A DNA stretch of 64,000 nucleotides from assembly GCA_035541895.1 (NCBI GenBank), contig DATKMK010000057.1:28214-92213 (forward strand), in the 5' to 3' direction. A program made the position numbers and the translations under genes. A model generated the notes under the pieces. That model searched no databases. It saw only the letters and a list, made by a program, of their open reading frames with translations, and was not told the DNA's origin. Below are positions 9,123 through 18,044 of the stretch, in pieces. Position 1 is the first letter of the stretch; every line of letters starts with the position of its first letter. This DNA comes from DATKMK01 sp035541895. Its GTDB lineage: Bacteria > Desulfobacterota > Binatia > HRBIN30 > JACQVA1.

Positions 9123-10181
9123 TCACCGCGGTGCGTGCTGCGCGAAGCGGGTCTTGTCGGTCGCCTTCATGTAGGCTTCTTCGCCAGTGATCTTCTGATC
9201 GGCGAGGTACTTTTGGATCGCGTCGTCCATCAGTTGCATGCCTTGGCTGCGGCCGGCTTGGATGACGTTGCGAATGTTCGTCGTCTTGCCTTCGCGGATG
9301 CTGTTCGCGAGGGCCGAATTCGACAACAAAATCTCGTTGCACGCGATGCGGCCGGTGCCGTCGGCCGTGCGCAGCAGGATCTGCGCGCACACGGCCTTGA
9401 GCGAATCGGCAAGCATGGTGCGAATCTGCGCTTGCTGCGCGGCGGGGAACGCCTCGATGATCCGATCCACCGTCTTCACCGCCGAGTTGGTGTGCAGGGT
9501 GCCGAACACCAGCGAGCCGGTGGTCGCCGCGCTGACCGCGAGCGAGATGGTCTCGTAGTCGCGCATCTCGCCGACGAGGATGACATCGCAATCTTGGCGA
9601 CCGGCGGTGCGCAAACCGTCGGCGAAGGTCGGCACGTCGGTGCCGACTTCGCGCTGACACAGAATCGAGCGCTTGTGCGGATGCACGAACTCGATTGGCT
9701 CTTCGATGGTCAAGATGTGCCGGGCACTGGTCTGGTTGATCAAGTCGATGATCGCCGCCAGCGTGGTCGACTTTCCGGAGCCGGTCGGGCCGGTCACCAA
9801 CACCATGCCGGAGCGCAGCAGACTGAACGTCTTCAGCACCGGCGGCAGCCGCAACTCTTCGAGTGTCTTGATGCGACTCGGGATGGTGCGGAATACCGCG
9901 CCCATGCCGTGGGCTTGATTGAAATAGTTCGAACGGAAGCGCGCCTTGCTCGCGTATGCGTACGCGAAGTCGGCGTCGCCCGCCTCGAGGAAATGCTGCC
10001 AGCGCTCGGGCGCGCAAATCTCCTGCAAGTAGCCGCGCATCGTTTCGTTGGTCAGCGCCGGCTCATCCAGCGTGACCAATCGACCGTGGCGCCGGATCTT
10101 GGGCGGCTGGCCTTCGGCCAAGTGCAGATCCGAGCCGTCTTCGGCGAGCATGGCGTCGAACAATCGATCGATCGCGGCCAT
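9123..10181 (-). CDS. PilT-family twitching motility ATPase (PilT/PilU-like)
   Basis: A 352-residue hexameric ATPase predicted to depolymerise type IV pili. It shows the N-terminal PilT motif DGSDLHLAEGQPPKIRRHG, Walker A GPTGSGKST, Asp box, Walker B DVILVGEMRD and the His box GTLHTNSA. The C-terminus ends in a KTRFA motif like PilU/PilT paralogues. The ATG at 10181 is preferred: it lies 4 bp after the stop of the upstream ATPase with GAGGGC as ribosome binding site, while the longer in-frame start adds a non-family Arg/Ser-rich tail. PilT and PilU cannot be separated by eye. No pilin or pilB gene is in the window. Confidence 0.85.
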   Translation of the reverse strand: MAAIDRLFDAMLAEDGSDLHLAEGQPPKIRRHGRLVTLDEPALTNETMRGYLQEICAPERWQHFLEAGDADFAYAYASKARFRSNYFNQAHGMGAVFRTIPSRIKTLEELRLPPVLKTFSLLRSGMVLVTGPTGSGKSTTLAAIIDLINQTSARHILTIEEPIEFVHPHKRSILCQREVGTDVPTFADGLRTAGRQDCDVILVGEMRDYETISLAVSAATTGSLVFGTLHTNSAVKTVDRIIEAFPAAQQAQIRTMLADSLKAVCAQILLRTADGTGRIACNEILLSNSALANSIREGKTTNIRNVIQAGRSQGMQLMDDAIQKYLADQKITGEEAYMKATDKTRFAQHAPR

Positions 10182-10185
10182 CGCA

Positions 10186-11586
10186 TTAGCCCTCGGCGCT
10201 GATGCCGTCGATCTGGGGCGTCCACTGCGCGAACGTGCCCTTGTTGTCGGCGGCGTAGAACGCTTCGACGCCATCGATGACGCCGCCATTGACGAGTTCG
10301 AGCAAGGAATTGTCGAGCAGCAGCATCCCTTGCTGCTTCGAGGTCTGCAGGATCGACGGGATCTGGAACAGCTTGCGCTCGCGCATCAGGTTGGCGACCG
10401 CGGGGGTGTTCAACAGGACCTCCAACGCCAGCGCGCGCCCGCTTCCATCTTTGCGCGGAATCAATTGTTGACAGACGATGCCGCGGATCGACTCGGAGAT
10501 CATGTTGCGCACCTGCGACTGCTCGTCGGGCGGAAACACGTCGAGAATGCGATCGATGGTGCGGGCCGCCGACGTGGTGTGCATGGTGCCGAAGACCAAA
10601 TGGCCGGTCTCCGCCGCGCTGATCGCCAGCGACACGGTTTCGCGATCGCGCAGCTCGCCGATGACGATCACGTCGGGATCTTCGCGCAACGCGGCGCGCA
10701 GCGCCGCTGCGAAGCTCTTGGTGTGCGCGCCGACTTGACGTTGATTGACCTGGGCGCGCACCGGAACGAAGTTGTACTCGACCGGATCCTCGATCGTGAT
10801 GATGTGATCGTCGCGGGTGTGGTTGATCAGTTCGACCATCGCCGCCATCGTGGTCGACTTACCGCAGCCGTTCGGTCCGGTGACCAGCACCAGGCCTTGG
10901 TTGAATTCGGTCAAGCGCTGCAAGGCCTCCGGCAATCCGAGGTCGGCGAACGACGGAACCTGCGATTGGATGAGGCGAAAGGCGCCGTCCCATCCGATTC
11001 GCTGCCGGAGCATGCAAGCCCGATAGCGGTTCCCATCCGCATCGGCGTAGCAAAAGTCCAGTGCCTTGTGCTCGCGCAACTGCTGCTTCTGCGCGTCGGT
11101 CACAATCGCAAACAGCAGGCTTTCGGTGTCGGCATCAGCGAGCGGCGCTCGTGGCAACGGCGACAATCGTCCGTGCTTTCGAACTACCGGCGCGCAGCCG
11201 ACCGCGAAGTGCAAGTCGGACGCCCCGATCTCACGCGCATAGGATAGATAGTCGTGCAGGCTGGTGAACCCGGCGATGCGCGGGGCATCGCTCTCCGGTG
11301 CTGCGGGCGGTGGCGGCTCGTTCGCGGGCGCGCTCGCCGCCGGCGGCGCAGCCGGTGCCGGGCGCTCCGGCGCACGCGCCGCCGGCTTGCCGGCGGTCTT
11401 CTCGTACAGTTGCAGCACGGCCGCTGCATCCGCGTCGCTGACCAGTCGCAGTTCCTGCAAGGCCTGCAGCAGCGACTTGTCTCCGCTGGCCAACGCCTTG
11501 GCCTGCAGCATCTGGTTGGCGGTCGCGAGCTTGCGAAAGGTGACGAACTTTTCGACGAATGCGTTCTGTTGGCTCAGGTCTGCCAT
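10186..11586 (-). CDS. PilT-family ATPase with N-terminal extension and variant Walker A
   Basis: The 466-residue protein is a second retraction-type ATPase, transcribed just upstream of the first. Residues 1-65 form a helical domain reminiscent of GspE/PilB N-terminal modules, residues 68-100 are a Pro/Ala linker, and the PilT core starts near residue 108 (GASDLHFAVG). Walker A reads GPNGCGKST (237-245) rather than the family norm GPTGSGKST; the Asp/Glu motifs, GELRDRETV and GTMHTTSA are intact, so ATP hydrolysis should persist. The ATG at 11586 is preferred to a TTG one codon earlier. It may work with the shorter PilT as a heteromeric retraction motor, as PilT-PilU pairs do. Confidence 0.83.
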   Translation of the reverse strand: MADLSQQNAFVEKFVTFRKLATANQMLQAKALASGDKSLLQALQELRLVSDADAAAVLQLYEKTAGKPAARAPERPAPAAPPAASAPANEPPPPAAPESDAPRIAGFTSLHDYLSYAREIGASDLHFAVGCAPVVRKHGRLSPLPRAPLADADTESLLFAIVTDAQKQQLREHKALDFCYADADGNRYRACMLRQRIGWDGAFRLIQSQVPSFADLGLPEALQRLTEFNQGLVLVTGPNGCGKSTTMAAMVELINHTRDDHIITIEDPVEYNFVPVRAQVNQRQVGAHTKSFAAALRAALREDPDVIVIGELRDRETVSLAISAAETGHLVFGTMHTTSAARTIDRILDVFPPDEQSQVRNMISESIRGIVCQQLIPRKDGSGRALALEVLLNTPAVANLMRERKLFQIPSILQTSKQQGMLLLDNSLLELVNGGVIDGVEAFYAADNKGTFAQWTPQIDGISAEG

Positions 11587-11668
11587 CAAGCGATGTTACT
11601 TCACCTCGCCCAGGGTAGTGCCCGATAGTCGCGCGAGCAAGCGCGTTTTTTTCGATGCGCTGCAACGG

Positions 11669-13519
11669 TCAAGGGACCGAGTCGGACAACTTCGCGAGCA
11701 GCGCAAGCGCGTGTTCGCGCAGCTCGTGGAACCGTTGGGCCGTCCAGCCGTCTTGCGAAATCGGCTCGAAGGTCTTCGTGTCGGTGAACGTGTAGTGGCG
11801 GATGTCGCGATCGACGGATCGGCGGATGTCGGCGAGAAAGCTTTCCGCCTCGTCCGCCGCATGCAACGCCGTCGGCGCTGCGCTCGCCCGCGCGCGTTGC
11901 GCAAGCACCTCGATGGTGTGGAGATACTTGGCGTCGTCGACCCCTTCGCGCGCCAACTCCCACTGGATGGTGGGAACGGGGCGGTCATCGAGCCCGAGAA
12001 AGCCCTCCGAGATATTGAGCGCACCCTCGCCGCGGCCATCGACGTTGCGGGGAAAACGCTTCGGCAGCAACGGATAGGTCCACGGCACCATGCCTTGCAG
12101 GCGATTGGCCCACGTGAAGTAGCCGAACAAGAACCGCGTGAAGTAAGTTCCCTCGCCCATGACCGTTGCGTTCGCATAGACGCACAGGCGTCCGTTCGGG
12201 CGCGGCACGCGTTCGTATAAATCAGGCGAGAATCGTCGATAGGCGACGATCCAATAGTCGAGAAAGTCGATCGAGCTGGTGACCGAATCGGGCGTGCACG
12301 TCAAAGCGGTGGCGCCGCCGGCTTCGCGGATGACGTGCATCAACTCCCGCGCCAGCGTTTGCCGCGCGTTGGGTGGATCGCCGACGGCGATGCCGTCTCT
12401 GAGATTGGGCTCCTCGACGGGCATGAAGATGATGCCGGGGAGACCGGCGTCGCGGAAACGTTGCGTGTAGTACGCGACGATCTTGCGCGCCATCGGTACG
12501 TGCACGCTCGCATCGAATTCGCGGTAGCTGTTCGACCGGTTGATCTTATTGGTCTTGAGCAGATGCCCGAGGCAATACACCAAGGGCTGCGTGAATCGGT
12601 ACTTCTTGTAGAGATCGATGGTCAACTCCAGATCGGGAAGAAACGGCTGGCCGTCACGCTCTTGATACGCATCAACAGATCGCAAACTCATGCTGGTCAT
12701 GCCGTGTGCACGCTCATCGTCGAAGATGCGATCGGCTTGGCGCGCCAGCGTCTCGGCGCGCTGCAACGCCCTCCCTGTCAGCGCGGAATCGGAGTCGCCG
12801 CGAATCCACTTCGACAGATTCGCCAGCGCGTTGACGCACAGCGTGCCGTACAACACGTCCGGCTCTTGCAACGTCACCGGCGTCACTGCGAGGGTCAGCG
12901 GCACCCGCACCGTGCCCGCAAGGTGTCGGAACGTAATCGTCCCACGATAGCGGCCACCCGTTTGCTGAGCGGGAACATGGACCGAGATCCAGTACGCGCG
13001 TACCGCGCCCGCCTTGAGATTGAGTGGCACCGCGATTTCCAAAGTCTTCGGCACCACCGCGAAGCGGCTGGAGCGGCCTGTGGCGACTTCGGCCCCGTAG
13101 TACCGGACCATGCGCACGGTCACCTGTGACGCCGGGAGGACCTCGCGGGCGTCGTCAACCAGATCCGACACCGTCACCGCCATCTGCTGCAGATCGCGCA
13201 AGGGGTAGACCGCGAGCTGTGCCGGTTCGTATTCGTCGCGCACCGCGTCGATGGCGACCACAGAAACGACTTCGCCCGGATGCGGGTGGGATTGCGGATA
13301 GACCCGGGCGAGCACGCTGCGTTGAAAGACGATGAATCCGTCCCGCTGCTGTTCGGTGGTCGGAATCGGCGCGGGAAATGGATCGGTGAACTCCTGCCAC
13401 GTGTGTCCGCTAGCCAGACGGGACAAGTGCCGTCGCATGACGGAGCCGACCGACGCGCCGCGTGCACCGCTTGTCACGCACAGCAGCACCGCTAACGCCG
13501 CCCAGCGATGGCGCTGCAC
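11669..13519 (-). CDS. Secreted glycoside hydrolase-like protein with DUF4091
   Basis: A 616-residue exported protein with an N-terminal signal (AALAVLLCVTSGARG). The middle holds a beta-sandwich-like region (residues about 90-230) followed by a TIM-barrel-like part with PGIIFMPVEEPN, and ends in the DUF4091 signature PTIQWELAREGVDDAKYLHT. DUF4091 proteins are predicted glycosidases; the paired acidic residues in VEEP could be catalytic, which is inference. Translation starts at GTG 13519, one base after the stop of the upstream glycosyltransferase, so the two are probably co-transcribed. Together they suggest turnover and synthesis of an exported glycan. Confidence 0.75.
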   Translation of the reverse strand: MQRHRWAALAVLLCVTSGARGASVGSVMRRHLSRLASGHTWQEFTDPFPAPIPTTEQQRDGFIVFQRSVLARVYPQSHPHPGEVVSVVAIDAVRDEYEPAQLAVYPLRDLQQMAVTVSDLVDDAREVLPASQVTVRMVRYYGAEVATGRSSRFAVVPKTLEIAVPLNLKAGAVRAYWISVHVPAQQTGGRYRGTITFRHLAGTVRVPLTLAVTPVTLQEPDVLYGTLCVNALANLSKWIRGDSDSALTGRALQRAETLARQADRIFDDERAHGMTSMSLRSVDAYQERDGQPFLPDLELTIDLYKKYRFTQPLVYCLGHLLKTNKINRSNSYREFDASVHVPMARKIVAYYTQRFRDAGLPGIIFMPVEEPNLRDGIAVGDPPNARQTLARELMHVIREAGGATALTCTPDSVTSSIDFLDYWIVAYRRFSPDLYERVPRPNGRLCVYANATVMGEGTYFTRFLFGYFTWANRLQGMVPWTYPLLPKRFPRNVDGRGEGALNISEGFLGLDDRPVPTIQWELAREGVDDAKYLHTIEVLAQRARASAAPTALHAADEAESFLADIRRSVDRDIRHYTFTDTKTFEPISQDGWTAQRFHELREHALALLAKLSDSVP

Positions 13520-13520
13520 G

Positions 13521-16514
13521 TCAACCGTCCTCGCGCCGGCGGTAATCCGCGAATGCGGTCCAATCGCCGCCGGCGGTGCGCCACAACACCCGCAGCTTCC
13601 AAAACTCGTTGCGATCGTCCGCCGGGCGCAACGTGCGAATACGGATCGGAATCCGGCCGTGCACGCCGGAAAGCTCGACCGTCACCGGCTGTGCGTCACG
13701 CGAGGATTCGACCACGAGTGTTTCGTTCAGGAACACTTGGCTCGGAGTTGTGGCTTCCAACCGCAGCGCTGGAGCAATGTCGTCGTCGATGCCGACAGTT
13801 CCGACCCATTCCATCGTCGATGGAACCGCCGCAAACGACGGCGTCGGCGTTTCATCGAATTGCCGGTAGAAGTCGAAGCTGATCGCGCCATCGATGCGGG
13901 TGTAGTCTGGTTGCGCGGCGATGACGGTCGGCGGCGGCTCGTCGACGGCACGGCTGTAGTAACGCCCGAGCAGTCCATGGGCGTGCGGGTGCGTGTGCAG
14001 CACCGCGCGCGGAACCGGAACGAATTGATCGTGCGTCGGATCGCGCCACCGCAGCGCAATCGTCTCGCCGGACGCATGCAGCGCCGCACTGAGATCGATG
14101 GCGTGCCAGCCGGCCGCCAACGTCACCGCGGCATCGTTGGCGATCACGCGGCCGTCGACGCGCAACGTCCCGGGCGTATTGAACGCGTAAGCGCCGGGGA
14201 CCTCGGCCCACCACACGCCGCGCCAACTGGCGGACAGCGGAAAGTCCGCTGCCGTTGCGTCGGGCGGTGCGACGAAGTTGTCGGCACCGATCATTGCGGT
14301 CCAGGTTCGGCGCGGCGACGTGAAGGTTCCGCGCAACCCCCTCGCCCGCTCGATGACCTCGGCATCGAGGCGAAAGATGTGGAGCGCCGCGCTGCCGTAG
14401 TGCGGCTCGTGCATGATGTCGTAGCGGGCCTCGGGGTAGTAGTGCTGCACGAGCGGCACGAGTTCTTGTTGCAGCGCCGAGACCAACACGATCGCGGCAC
14501 CACGGTTGGTCGGCGGGATCGGCACGACGGTACTGTCGGCGGCGAGATCGACCAGCACGCGATTGGGATTCGCGGCGATCATGCAGTCGTTGCTCGCCAC
14601 TTTCGGCTCCGCCATGATCGCGCCCCCCACCATGTAAATCGTCGTCGGTGTCGGCGCATCTTCAACCACGCGACAGATCTCGGTCATGACGTCGCCGCGC
14701 TGTGCTTGCGGCAGCGCGACGAACGTCGAGTACCAGTTGTACTGCAACGACGCCGCCAACCATGCGACCAGCAACGGCACCGCGATCAAATCGCTGCGCG
14801 CCCACCAGCGCAGCAGGAGCGCGCGCGCCCGTCCCGCCACCACGGCGGGGATCAAACACACGGTCGGCAACAAACCGAGCAGGCGCGGCTTCCAGGGCGG
14901 ATAGTCGGTGATCATGCCGCCGATTGCGAGAATGCCGGCGGTCCACACGATCACCACGAGATGGCGCGGATCGCGCCACCGCCACAGCATCCACCCGACA
15001 CCGAGCAGGAACGGCACGGCGACGAACGGATCGAAGGTCGGGCCGTACCGCTCCGGCGGAATGCTGATAAACGACAGCAGGCACCCGACCACGTGCCGTC
15101 CGATGTAGTCGCGCACTTGGCCGACGTCGCCGCGATGATAGGCGTCGGTCAGTTGCGCGAGATCGACGCGATTCGATGTACCGTTATAGAAGTATCCCCA
15201 GCTCTGGTAGATCGTTGCCGCCAGCGGACCGAAGCACAGCAGAGCTGCAAGCGCGCCGATCAGCGCGCCGGCCGCGTACCGGCGCCAGAGACCGGCGATG
15301 CCGATCGCCAGCACCACCGCGACCAACGCGAGCAGCGCCGGAAACAACTTCGCGGAGTGATAGGTGTGAAACGCCAGTCCGACGGAATAGCCGAACCACA
15401 CCCAATCGATCGCGCGCCGCGTCCGCAACACCCGCGCGAACGCAGCGAGTATCAGGCCTGCGACCAGCACTTGCTGAATGTTGTTGAGCGCCAGCCGGCT
15501 CCAGATGATGTGTTCGCGGTTGGTTGCCAAGATCAAAACCGCGAGCACCGCGATCACGTTGCCCCACCAGCGCCTCACCCAGAAGAACACCGGCACCAGA
15601 CTCAACGTCCCGATGGTCGCGGCCGACAATCGCAAGTGCGGGTTGCTGGTGCCGAGCGCTTGTACCCACACGTACTCGACCATGTACGACAGGTGCGGGA
15701 ACACGTTCCAGCCGAGGCCGAAGGCATCGGGGAATCCGTCCGCCCAGATGCGCTCGGCCCAACGCCCTTGGCGACCTTCGTCGGGATCGATCAAGCCCGG
15801 CACGTCGCGCAGAAAGGTGACCCGCAGCGCCAACGCGAGCAGTAGCACTAGGAGCAGCGCCAACGCGGCGCTGCGCGGCGAGAGTTCCGGGCCACCGCTG
15901 GCGATCCATCGATCGGCGCGCGCCGGTGCCGGAACCCGACGCCACATCGCCGCGGCGAACAATGCGAGGCTGAGCAGCCACACGAGGAATGCCGCCAAAT
16001 GATTGGTCGGGTTGAGCCGCACGGCGGCCACCCCGGCACAGAGGCTGGCCAAAGTCAGCACCACCATGCGAACCCGCGTCACGGTAGTCGGTGGAGGATC
16101 GGCCAGCGCAGGCAGCAGGTTCTCTACGTCGTCCGGCGCGAACGGCGTCCAGCGCGCGACGAAGAACGTCGCCAACGCAATGAACGCGGCGATCGCGATC
16201 GGCACTTCCCACCCGAGGTGTGGCAGCCAGTCAATGACGACCCCGATTGCCAGCACCGTCGCAGTGCCCGCCGCCCAACGAATCGCGCGACGGGCACGCG
16301 ACTCCGCCGGCGTCGGCGCGCCGCCGAACGCCAGCGTCAGCATGACCGCTCCCGCCAGCAGCGGCGCGATCCATCCCCACCACGGCAGTTGCGGGATCAC
16401 GAAATGGTTGCGGTAGGCAACAACACCCAACGCCACCGCCAACGCGAGGGCACACACCCGAGCGCCGGCGAAGCGGTTGCTGTTTGGTCTCGCGCTGTCG
16501 TTGGTCGCCACCAC
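13521..16514 (-). CDS. GT39/ArnT-like membrane glycosyltransferase with C-terminal beta domains
   Basis: This 997-residue protein has about a dozen transmembrane helices over residues 15-590, then a periplasmic tail of about 400 residues. The first large loop carries DPDEGRQGRWAERIW, matching the catalytic acidic motif of dolichyl- or undecaprenyl-phosphate-sugar-dependent GT-C transferases. The tail includes GAYAFNTPGTLRVDGRVI and a second copy-like region (TPSQVFLNETLVVES), which read like PA14-type carbohydrate-binding beta domains. It probably transfers a lipid-linked sugar to a protein or polysaccharide outside the inner membrane. It is first in an operon with the DUF4091 gene. Its antisense strand is open for long stretches but has no family resemblance. 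Confidence 0.8.
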   Translation of the reverse strand: MVATNDSARPNSNRFAGARVCALALAVALGVVAYRNHFVIPQLPWWGWIAPLLAGAVMLTLAFGGAPTPAESRARRAIRWAAGTATVLAIGVVIDWLPHLGWEVPIAIAAFIALATFFVARWTPFAPDDVENLLPALADPPPTTVTRVRMVVLTLASLCAGVAAVRLNPTNHLAAFLVWLLSLALFAAAMWRRVPAPARADRWIASGGPELSPRSAALALLLVLLLALALRVTFLRDVPGLIDPDEGRQGRWAERIWADGFPDAFGLGWNVFPHLSYMVEYVWVQALGTSNPHLRLSAATIGTLSLVPVFFWVRRWWGNVIAVLAVLILATNREHIIWSRLALNNIQQVLVAGLILAAFARVLRTRRAIDWVWFGYSVGLAFHTYHSAKLFPALLALVAVVLAIGIAGLWRRYAAGALIGALAALLCFGPLAATIYQSWGYFYNGTSNRVDLAQLTDAYHRGDVGQVRDYIGRHVVGCLLSFISIPPERYGPTFDPFVAVPFLLGVGWMLWRWRDPRHLVVIVWTAGILAIGGMITDYPPWKPRLLGLLPTVCLIPAVVAGRARALLLRWWARSDLIAVPLLVAWLAASLQYNWYSTFVALPQAQRGDVMTEICRVVEDAPTPTTIYMVGGAIMAEPKVASNDCMIAANPNRVLVDLAADSTVVPIPPTNRGAAIVLVSALQQELVPLVQHYYPEARYDIMHEPHYGSAALHIFRLDAEVIERARGLRGTFTSPRRTWTAMIGADNFVAPPDATAADFPLSASWRGVWWAEVPGAYAFNTPGTLRVDGRVIANDAAVTLAAGWHAIDLSAALHASGETIALRWRDPTHDQFVPVPRAVLHTHPHAHGLLGRYYSRAVDEPPPTVIAAQPDYTRIDGAISFDFYRQFDETPTPSFAAVPSTMEWVGTVGIDDDIAPALRLEATTPSQVFLNETLVVESSRDAQPVTVELSGVHGRIPIRIRTLRPADDRNEFWKLRVLWRTAGGDWTAFADYRRREDG

Positions 16515-16662
16515 ACCCGTCGCCCACGCCGAATTTGCACGCCCACCTCAGAGGCGCAAGTCTGGCGCGCAGGCGCGTGACGGCACCACCCCGCCACAAC
16601 GCTTGACGGCGGCCCGGCGCGTGATCAAAAACGCTGTCGCGCGGAGAACGCACGGAGGTTCA

Positions 16663-17028
16663 ATGACCGGCAAAGACGCCCTGCTCAACGCGTTCGATCA
16701 GTTGTTCGAGCGCGCCGCCGCCAAGCTCCACGTCGAGTGCAGCGCGGAAGAGAAAGCTGAAGCCAAACGCAACTTCTCCGAGCGCTTCTCCGCCGCGCTC
16801 GAGATCGCCGGTCAGGTCACGGTGCCGGAAATCCCGCGCGAGGTCATCTCCGCGATGGAGCAAGCCATCGATCAACTCTCGCCCGCCCAGGTGGTGGGTT
16901 ATCTCGCGTCCATCCCGCTCGCCCAGCAAGCCCAAGAGATGCTCCGCGCCATTGCCTACCGCGCCGCCGAGCAGCGCCTACTCGAACACCTCGTCAGCCA
17001 CGCCGAGGACAAGTACGGGGGAAACTAG
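16663..17028 (+). CDS. Small helical protein of unknown function
   Basis: A 121-residue, charged, helix-rich protein (MTGKDALLNAFDQLFERAA at the start, then KAEAKRNFSERFSAALEIAG). The ATG at 16663 is set by a GGAGG ribosome binding site at 16654-16658. No signal peptide or membrane segment is visible, and I do not recognise the family. It diverges from the large glycosyltransferase with a 148-bp intergenic region and is the first gene of a short plus-strand group that also holds the exonuclease and nucleotidyltransferase. Confidence 0.6.
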   Translation: MTGKDALLNAFDQLFERAAAKLHVECSAEEKAEAKRNFSERFSAALEIAGQVTVPEIPREVISAMEQAIDQLSPAQVVGYLASIPLAQQAQEMLRAIAYRAAEQRLLEHLVSHAEDKYGGN

Positions 17029-17086
17029 TCCAACGGGGCACCACGGTAGGTCGGCGAAACCAAGAGCGAGCCGAGGATGCCCCGGG

Positions 17087-17278
17087 GTGGTCAAGCGTGG
17101 ATATATCTTCGGAGCGGGCGCATCGCTCGCTGCCGGACACCCATTGGCGAAGGACATCCCGAGCACCATCGAGCATTTCATCGCGCGGCTCGACCGTCGA
17201 CCCAGATGCGAAACACTCCGCACTGGTGTGAAGAAACGCTCTGCTTCTTTGGGCAAGAGGGATGCGCGACGCTCGTGA
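17087..17278 (+). pseudogene. Remnant of a nucleotide-binding (SIR2-like?) N-terminus
   Basis: The frame opening at GTG 17087 reads KRGYIFGAGASLAAGHPLAK and continues IPSTIEHFIARLD before the reading loses family character and stops at 17278. The glycine-rich GAGASLAAGHP motif is what is seen at the N-terminus of SIR2-like and related Rossmann-fold domains in defence proteins. The protein is far too short for such a domain, so this looks like a truncated relic inside the 350-bp gap before the exonuclease. No convincing continuation was found in the other frames. It could also be chance coding. Confidence 0.35.
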
Positions 17279-17378
17279 ACTCACACTCGTCTTCCGGAAG
17301 CGTGATGTCGGCAGGGGCATGCTGCAAGCGCGATGACGGATTCGACTTCGCGTCGCTGGTGAGGTATCGAGGAAAGCA

Positions 17379-18044
17379 ATGGCTTCGCTGTGGGCAAAGG
17401 GGACGAGCCAGTCGGCCAGCAGCGATGTGGCGCCCAAGCCTCGCAAGAAGACCCCTACCTATGAGACGCCCGTTGATGTCTATTTCTCGGCCGACGTTGA
17501 GACCGATGGCCCGATTCCAGGACCATACTCGATGTTGTCGTTTGCGATCGTTCCGGCTGGCCGCTTTGACGGACGCGTGTTCGAGCCTCCCCGCAACTTT
17601 GTAAATGCATTCTGTGCTGAGGTTCGACCCATCTCCGAGAAGTTCCAGGAAGAAGCCCTCCGCGTCAACGGCATCGATCGTGAACGCCTGAGGCGCGAAG
17701 GACAGGACCCCCGCGCGGCAATGACAAGCGCCGCTGCGTGGCTTCGCGATCAAGCGGGCAGCGGCGTGCCGGTTCTCGTTGCGTACCCGCTGAGTTTCGA
17801 TTGGGCGTGGCTCTACTGGTACTTCATACAGTTCTCGGAAACCGGCTCGCCGTTCAATCATTCTCGCTGCTTCGATCTAAAGACCGCTTATGCGGTGAAG
17901 GCCGGCATACCGATTTCCGTCTCGGGGCGGAGCCAGTTGCCGCCCGAATTGCACCCTCAGCGACCCCACACTCACAACGCGCTCGATGACGCGATCGAGC
18001 AAGCCGAGATTTTCGCCAAGCTCTTCACGTGGCAACCCAAGTGA
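17379..18044 (+). CDS. DnaQ-like DEDDh 3'-5' exonuclease
   Basis: A 221-residue protein with the RNase H-fold exonuclease motifs in order: Exo I ADVETDGP (D39, E41), Exo II SFDWAWLYWYF (Asp after AYPL) and Exo III HNALDDAIEQAEIF with the catalytic His and Asp. These define the DEDDh superfamily that includes the epsilon proofreading subunit and RNase T/oligoribonuclease. The N-terminal 30 residues are Ser/Lys-rich and probably disordered. The ATG follows GAGGAA at an optimal distance. The gene overlaps the following nucleotidyltransferase in GTGA, so the two products are likely made together. Whether the substrate is DNA or RNA cannot be told. Confidence 0.8.
   Translation: MASLWAKGTSQSASSDVAPKPRKKTPTYETPVDVYFSADVETDGPIPGPYSMLSFAIVPAGRFDGRVFEPPRNFVNAFCAEVRPISEKFQEEALRVNGIDRERLRREGQDPRAAMTSAAAWLRDQAGSGVPVLVAYPLSFDWAWLYWYFIQFSETGSPFNHSRCFDLKTAYAVKAGIPISVSGRSQLPPELHPQRPHTHNALDDAIEQAEIFAKLFTWQPK

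Noticed and set aside
11625..11652. Short stem followed by seven T at 11646-11652 as a terminator
   Set aside because: The 5-bp stem with T-tract reads on the plus strand, but genes on both sides are minus-strand, so it would end nothing evident.
13332..15845. 837-codon frame on the plus strand, opposite the large glycosyltransferase
   Set aside because: The glycosyltransferase on the minus strand has clear membrane helices and a GT-C motif. The plus-strand product is His/Arg/Gln-rich with no fold, as expected for a high-GC antisense frame.
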